NCBI RefSeq assembly: GCF_040151475.1
Contig: NZ_JBDKWG010000139.1
Location: 124,001-188,000 of the forward strand
Length of the DNA stretch: 64,000 bases
Direction: 5' to 3'
Source: CAXBNB01 sp040151475
GTDB lineage: Bacteria; Bacteroidota; Bacteroidia; Cytophagales; Cyclobacteriaceae
Part shown: piece by piece, positions 59,603-64,000 of the stretch
Layout: each line of letters begins with the position of its first letter
Numbering within the stretch: position 1 is the first letter of the stretch
The notes under the pieces: model-generated
Databases searched by the model: none
What the model saw: only the letters and a program-made list of their open reading frames with translations
What the model was told of the DNA's origin: nothing
Program-made: the position numbers and the translations under genes

Positions 59603-61255
59603 ATGTCAAAAAGTTTTATACAAATCCATCCTGATGACAACATCATAGCTGCATTGAAAGATTTACATGCGGGAGAAGAATATGATGTCAATGGAACAAA
59701 AGTAACCTTGAAGCAGGATGTGCAGGCGAAGCATAAATTTTCACTTCACGATTTCAAAGTTGGTGATGAAATAATCATGTACGGCGTATTGATTGGAGAG
59801 GCTGTAAAGCCTATTGAACAGGGTATGGCCATTACCATTGATAATGTGGTGCACGCATCAACAGAGTATTCAGATCAGAATTCTAAGTTTGAATGGACTG
59901 CTCCTGATGTAAGCAAATGGAAAGGCAGGACTTTCAATGGTTACCATCGAGCAGATGGTACTGTGGGTACTGCCAATTACTGGTTGGTTTTTCCTCTTGT
60001 TTTTTGTGAAAACAGAAATATAGAAGTGCTGCAATCAGCTCTTTCTGAGTCGTTGGGATATACTACCAAAAAAGACTTTACAGTTGACACACAAACGTTA
60101 ATCAATCAGTACAAGTCTGGGGCGACAAGTGAGTCACTTCTTACTACTCAGATCACCACCACTGTGGAGGAAATGTCTAAGAAAAGAGTGTTTCCAAATA
60201 TTGATGGGATCAAATTCCTGAAGCATGAAGGTGGGTGTGGCGGTACAAGACAAGATGCTGAGGCATTGTGCCATTTATTGGCTGGGTACGCTACCAATCC
60301 AAATGTTGCCGGGATAACGGTTTTGAGTCTTGGTTGTCAAAATGCTGAGTACAGAATCATGGAAGAGACGATTAAAAAGAATGATCCAAACTTTTCCAAG
60401 CCACTTTACCTGATGGTACAACAAGACAGTGCCAATGAAAGGGCTTTTATCGAAGATGCTGTTAAACGTACTTTTGTTGGGTTGACAGAAGCGAATAAAA
60501 TTGAAAGGAAGCCTGCGCCATTGAGCAAATTGATTATGGGACTGGAGTGTGGTGGTTCAGATGGGTTTTCTGGTATTTCTGCCAACCCTTCTCTTGGTTA
60601 TGCTTCGGATTTGTTGGCGGCATTAGGAGGAACTCCGGTATTGTCAGAGTTTCCGGAATTGAACGGAGTAGAGCAGGAACTTATTAACCGTTGTGTTAAA
60701 AAAGAAGATGCACAGAGGTTTGCTTCCATTATGAAAGTATATGGAGACAGGGCAATTGCTTTGGGCTCTGGGTTTAAAAACAACCCTTCTCCGGGAAATA
60801 TAAAAGACGGATTGATTACCGATGCAATGAAATCTGCAGGAGCAGCCAAAAAAGGTGGTACGTCACCGATTACTGATGTATTGGATTACACGGAAAAAAT
60901 AAAAACGCCAGGTTTGAATCTGCTATGTACACCGGGCAATGACGTAGAAAGTACTACCGGACTTGCCGGGTCTGGAGTCAATGTGATATTGTTTACCACG
61001 GGATTGGGCACGCCCACAGGCAATCCCATTGTGCCTGTTATTAAGATTTCCAGCAATCATAAATTGACAGAGAAAATGAAGGATGTGATTGACATCAACA
61101 CGGGAGATGTAATCAGTGGTGAAAAGACCATCGAAGAAATGGGAGAAGAAATATTGGAGTTTGTAATCAAAGTGGCTAGTGGGGAAGTAATGACAAAATC
61201 CGTGAAGTTGGCTCAGGATGATTTTATTCCTTGGAAAAGAGGTATCTCACTATAA
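59603..61255 (+). CDS. uxaA: Altronate dehydratase family protein (UxaA)
   Basis: A 550-residue protein with an N-terminal SAF-like domain (IQIHPDDNIIAALKDLHAGE, GVLIGEAVKPIEQGMAI) and a large UxaA domain with FNGYHRADGTVGTANYWLVF, then FLKHEGGCGGTRQDAEALCH, LECGGSDGFSGISANPSLGY and LLCTPGNDVESTTGLAGSGV. It dehydrates altronate to 2-keto-3-deoxygluconate in galacturonate breakdown; paralogues act on related aldonates such as L-fuconate or L-galactonate. The tagaturonate reductase gene follows directly, which favours altronate. Confidence 0.92.
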   Translation: MSKSFIQIHPDDNIIAALKDLHAGEEYDVNGTKVTLKQDVQAKHKFSLHDFKVGDEIIMYGVLIGEAVKPIEQGMAITIDNVVHASTEYSDQNSKFEWTAPDVSKWKGRTFNGYHRADGTVGTANYWLVFPLVFCENRNIEVLQSALSESLGYTTKKDFTVDTQTLINQYKSGATSESLLTTQITTTVEEMSKKRVFPNIDGIKFLKHEGGCGGTRQDAEALCHLLAGYATNPNVAGITVLSLGCQNAEYRIMEETIKKNDPNFSKPLYLMVQQDSANERAFIEDAVKRTFVGLTEANKIERKPAPLSKLIMGLECGGSDGFSGISANPSLGYASDLLAALGGTPVLSEFPELNGVEQELINRCVKKEDAQRFASIMKVYGDRAIALGSGFKNNPSPGNIKDGLITDAMKSAGAAKKGGTSPITDVLDYTEKIKTPGLNLLCTPGNDVESTTGLAGSGVNVILFTTGLGTPTGNPIVPVIKISSNHKLTEKMKDVIDINTGDVISGEKTIEEMGEEILEFVIKVASGEVMTKSVKLAQDDFIPWKRGISL

Positions 61256-61271
61256 AAATCACTTTAAAACC

Positions 61272-62723
61272 ATGTCAGAATTACAAAATTTAAATAGATC
61301 ACTTGTTGTTACTCCTTCTTATCCTGAAAGGATTTTGCAATTTGGAGAAGGAAATTTCCTGAGAGCATTTGCCAATTGGATGATTCACAAAATGAACAAG
61401 GAAGCTGGTTTTGATGCCGGAGTAGTGGCGGTACAACCCATCGACCAAGGTCTTGTCAAAATGCTCAATGATCAGGATGGATTATATACGCTTTACCTCA
61501 ATGGTATAAAAAATGGAGAGGTTATTAGCGAGCACGAGGTAATAGATTGTATTCAAAGAGGGTTGAATCCTTATACAGATTACGAAGAATATTTGGCAAT
61601 TGCTGACAATTCCGATTTGCGGTTTGTCATCTCAAATACTACTGAGGCAGGAATCAGCTACAATGAAGGTGATAAGCTGGAAGATGCTCCAGCCAAAAGT
61701 TTTCCTGCCAAGCTTACAGCACTGTTGTTTAAGAGGTTTGAAACGTTTAATGGAGACCCTTCCAAAGGACTGATTTTTATTCCTTGCGAATTGATTGACA
61801 GAAACGGAGACAATCTCCGTCGGATCATATTGCAGTACGCTCATGAATGGAATCTGGAGAATGATTTTACCACCTGGTTAGAAAATGACAATATCTTTTG
61901 CAACACGCTGGTAGATAGGATTGTGCCAGGGTATCCCAAATCCAAAATCGATGAAATAACAAAAGAATTGGGCTATAAAGACAATCTTGTAGTAGAGGGG
62001 GAGCAGTTTCATTTATGGGTAATCGAAGGGCCTGAAAGCGTAAAAGACGAATTTCCTTCGGAATCTATAGGACTCAATGTGGTATTTACCGACAATATGG
62101 AGCCATATAGAACCAGAAAAGTGAGGATACTCAATGGAGCACACACATCGATGGTGCCTGTAGCCTATTTGTATGGAATCGAAACTGTAAGGGAATCTGT
62201 GGAGGATGAGGTGATTGGCCAGTATATCAAAGATGTGATCTTCAATGAAATTTGCCCGACACTGGATTTACCAGAGGCAGAGCTGAATTCATTTGCCAAC
62301 GATGTACTCGATAGATTCAAAAACCCTTATTTGGTGCATGCCTTAATGAGCATTTCACTCAATTCAATTTCAAAATTTAAAACCAGGGTACTGCCTTCCA
62401 TTTTAGAGTTTCAAAAAAGAAAGAATGCATTACCTGAAAAGTTGGTTTTGTCTTTTGCTGCACTGATAGCCTTTTATAAAGGAGAAGTCAATGGAAAAAC
62501 AATTGCTTTGAACGATGATAAGGAAGTGCTTGAGTTTTTCAAAACGGCATGGTCGGAGTACAATGGATCGGAAGATTCATTGAAAACACTTGCCACAACT
62601 GTTTTGTCAAACGCTGACTTTTGGGGACAAGATCTAACGGAAATTGCAGGATTTACAGAAGACTTAGCTCGAAATATTGGAGTAATATTAAATGGAGGAA
62701 TGAAGGCTGCTTTATCAGAGTAG
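61272..62723 (+). CDS. uxaB: Tagaturonate reductase (UxaB)
   Basis: 483 residues from ATG 61272 (MSELQNLNRSLVVTPSYPER), 17 bases after the uxaA stop; the frame's earlier ATG at 61218 would overlap uxaA. It is a mannitol dehydrogenase-family protein with ILQFGEGNFLRAFANWMIHK at the nucleotide-binding start, FCNTLVDRIVPGYPKSKIDE in the middle, and VRILNGAHTSMVPVAYLYGI with the catalytic lysine region. It reduces D-tagaturonate to D-altronate with NADH. Length is normal. UxaC, the isomerase that makes tagaturonate, is not in the window. Confidence 0.9.
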   Translation: MSELQNLNRSLVVTPSYPERILQFGEGNFLRAFANWMIHKMNKEAGFDAGVVAVQPIDQGLVKMLNDQDGLYTLYLNGIKNGEVISEHEVIDCIQRGLNPYTDYEEYLAIADNSDLRFVISNTTEAGISYNEGDKLEDAPAKSFPAKLTALLFKRFETFNGDPSKGLIFIPCELIDRNGDNLRRIILQYAHEWNLENDFTTWLENDNIFCNTLVDRIVPGYPKSKIDEITKELGYKDNLVVEGEQFHLWVIEGPESVKDEFPSESIGLNVVFTDNMEPYRTRKVRILNGAHTSMVPVAYLYGIETVRESVEDEVIGQYIKDVIFNEICPTLDLPEAELNSFANDVLDRFKNPYLVHALMSISLNSISKFKTRVLPSILEFQKRKNALPEKLVLSFAALIAFYKGEVNGKTIALNDDKEVLEFFKTAWSEYNGSEDSLKTLATTVLSNADFWGQDLTEIAGFTEDLARNIGVILNGGMKAALSE

Positions 62724-62750
62724 TTAGCCTTTACAATAATTGATTAAGCT

Positions 62751-63551
62751 ATGAATTTAAACTTAAGAAATAAGGTTGTTGTTATATCTGGTGCTGCTGG
62801 TCTTAAAGGAAGTATAGGTGAAACTATACTTCAGGCTTTAGCTTCGGAAGGGGCTATACCAGCTATTATTGACAGGAATGATAGAGGATTTGAATACGTA
62901 GAAGAGCTCCAGAGTAAAGGCATTGATGCCTATTTTGCTAAAACAGACGTGACTGACCCTGATCAAGTGAAGAAGGCAGTGGGTAGTATAGTTGAAAAAT
63001 ATAACAGAATCGATGCAGTTATAAATAATGTAGGGGTGAATGATGGTATCGGATTGAATGGTTCTTACGAAGAATTTGTGTATTCACTCAAATTAAATTT
63101 GGCTAGTTATTTTGTTATAGTCAAAAATGCTTTACCAAAACTTAAAGAATCCAAAGGGAATATATTGAATATTGGTTCAAAAGTGGGCTACACAGGTCAG
63201 GGTAATACTTCTGGCTATGCAGCAGCAAAAGGAGGAGTGTTGGCACTTACTCGAGAATGGGCTGTAGATTTGATCAATGATGGGATCAGGTCAAACTGTA
63301 TCATCATTGCTGAAAGTTGGACTCCAGCGTATGACAACTGGATCAAAACGATGAAGAACGGGAAGGGAAAGTTGAAAGATATTGTATCAAAAATTCCATT
63401 AGGAAATAGGATGACCACTCCTCAGGAAATAGCAAACAATGCTTTGTTTCTTATTTCAGATGTTTCATCACATACTACTGGACAGCATGTGTTTGTAGAC
63501 GGGGGATATGTGCATTTAGATAGAGCCCTACTTAAAGAAAAAGACGAATAA
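62751..63551 (+). CDS. SDR family oxidoreductase (sugar dehydrogenase-like)
   Basis: A 266-residue short-chain dehydrogenase. Nucleotide motif VVVISGAAGLKGSIGETIL is a relaxed form of TGxxxGxG, NNVG follows mid-domain, and the catalytic Ser and YxxxK are in NIGSKVGYTGQGNTSGYAAA with the lysine next. DGGYVHLDRALL ends the fold. Similar SDRs next to fucose-type permeases act as L-fucose or sugar dehydrogenases; here the substrate is open. It is 28 bases after uxaB and 52 bases before the FucP-type gene. Confidence 0.9.
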   Translation: MNLNLRNKVVVISGAAGLKGSIGETILQALASEGAIPAIIDRNDRGFEYVEELQSKGIDAYFAKTDVTDPDQVKKAVGSIVEKYNRIDAVINNVGVNDGIGLNGSYEEFVYSLKLNLASYFVIVKNALPKLKESKGNILNIGSKVGYTGQGNTSGYAAAKGGVLALTREWAVDLINDGIRSNCIIIAESWTPAYDNWIKTMKNGKGKLKDIVSKIPLGNRMTTPQEIANNALFLISDVSSHTTGQHVFVDGGYVHLDRALLKEKDE

Positions 63552-63603
63552 TTACTATTTTACGAAACTATATCAACCAAATACTTCACTTATACCTATC
63601 ACC

Positions 63604-64000
63604 ATGAAAAAGATACCTGTTGTACCTAAGGAATTGTTAGTTCCTTTTGTATTGATTACTTTTTGTTTTGCTCTTTGGGGTTTTGCTAATGACATTACCA
63701 ATCCGCTTGTCAAGGCTTTTGGTACTATTTTTAACCAGGGTGCATTTGTCAGCTCATTTGTGCAGTTTGCCTTTTACGGAGGCTATTGTTTCATGGCTAT
63801 TCCTGCGGCGTTGTTCATCAAAAAGTATTCTTATAAATCAGGTATTCTCGTAGGGCTGGCATTGTATGCCACCGGCGGACTATTGTTTATTCCGGCTAGT
63901 TTAATGGGGCTGTTCTGGCCTTTTTGTGCTGCATTTTTCATCATGACTTGTGGATTGAGTTTTCTTGAAACCAGCGCTAATCCTTACATTCTGTCTATGG
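63604..64000 (+). CDS. FucP-type sugar:H+ symporter (5' part)
   Basis: 132 codons to the window edge, beginning MKKIPVVPKELLVPFVLITF and CFALWGFANDITNPLVKAF. This is the characteristic start of the L-fucose:H+ symporter (FucP) MFS subfamily, with four membrane helices visible (the second with YGGYCFMAIPAALFIKKYS) and FIMTCGLSFLETSANPYI at the end. It would import the monosaccharide that feeds the UxaA/UxaB/SDR operon. FucP relatives also carry other hexoses and uronates, so the substrate is unproven. The C-terminal two thirds lie outside the window. Confidence 0.9.
   Translation, partial: MKKIPVVPKELLVPFVLITFCFALWGFANDITNPLVKAFGTIFNQGAFVSSFVQFAFYGGYCFMAIPAALFIKKYSYKSGILVGLALYATGGLLFIPASLMGLFWPFCAAFFIMTCGLSFLETSANPYILSM

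Noticed and set aside
1..64000. CRISPR array, rRNA, tRNA or prophage
   Set aside because: No regularly spaced repeats with spacers, no tRNA clover-leaf or rRNA-like sequence, and no phage structural genes were recognised.

Overview
The window is chromosomal DNA of a heterotrophic, AT-rich Bacteroidota bacterium, most likely a marine or aquatic Cytophagales-type organism. Supporting signs are the TAnnTTTG-type promoter elements, the batA/DUF58 operon, DUF4296 and DUF4153 proteins, many SPII lipoproteins, sulfatases, an SSS transporter and a FucP-type sugar permease. No rRNA, tRNA, CRISPR array, prophage or complete insertion sequence was seen.

Layout. 1-7 kb: two divergent sulfatases, then a decayed defence patch (frameshifted GxxExxY pseudogene, intact AlbA/HATPase protein, 5' stub of a type I restriction hsdR gene) that abuts a beta-helix lipoprotein. 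7-13.3 kb: a secreted lipoprotein, then an AraC regulator next to a catabolic operon (DapA/NanA-fold lyase, SSS symporter, BNR-repeat enzyme). 13.3-16.4 kb: orphan small genes separated by long palindromic sites with integron-cassette geometry, then a ParE-type toxin-antitoxin pair. 16.7-20.4 kb: an ArsR-controlled SRPBCC/DoxX operon including an SRPBCC-VOC fusion. 20.4-38.5 kb: mainly housekeeping genes (IscA-type protein, methylmalonyl-CoA epimerase, thiL, HtrA, dnaA, a fused methylmalonyl-CoA mutase, VWA/DUF58 genes, mutS2). 38.7-42 kb: an accessory patch with an orphan ECF sigma factor and two toxin-antitoxin loci whose toxins are both broken while the antitoxins are intact, plus small unknown genes. 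42-54.6 kb: priA, smc, an isoquinoline-oxidoreductase-like molybdoenzyme pair and a TM-helix channel protein. 54.7-64 kb: SGNH and alpha/beta hydrolases, a second AraC regulator and a hexuronate/deoxy-sugar catabolic operon running off the right edge into a FucP-type transporter.

The most notable signals outside genes are: (a) two diverged, oppositely oriented copies of a 131-133 bp element at 6933-7063 and 56165-56297, with terminal inverted repeats and two internal hairpins showing compensatory base-pair changes; (b) attC-like sites at 14000-14196 and 14656-14846, where the inverse core downstream of each gene pairs with the core upstream of the same gene, as the cassette model predicts; (c) the doubly disarmed toxin-antitoxin patch at 39.4-40.9 kb, whose hicAB block lies between short direct repeats. 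The catabolic genes suggest use of sulfated and acidic algal or plant polysaccharides, but the exact substrates cannot be read from the sequence.
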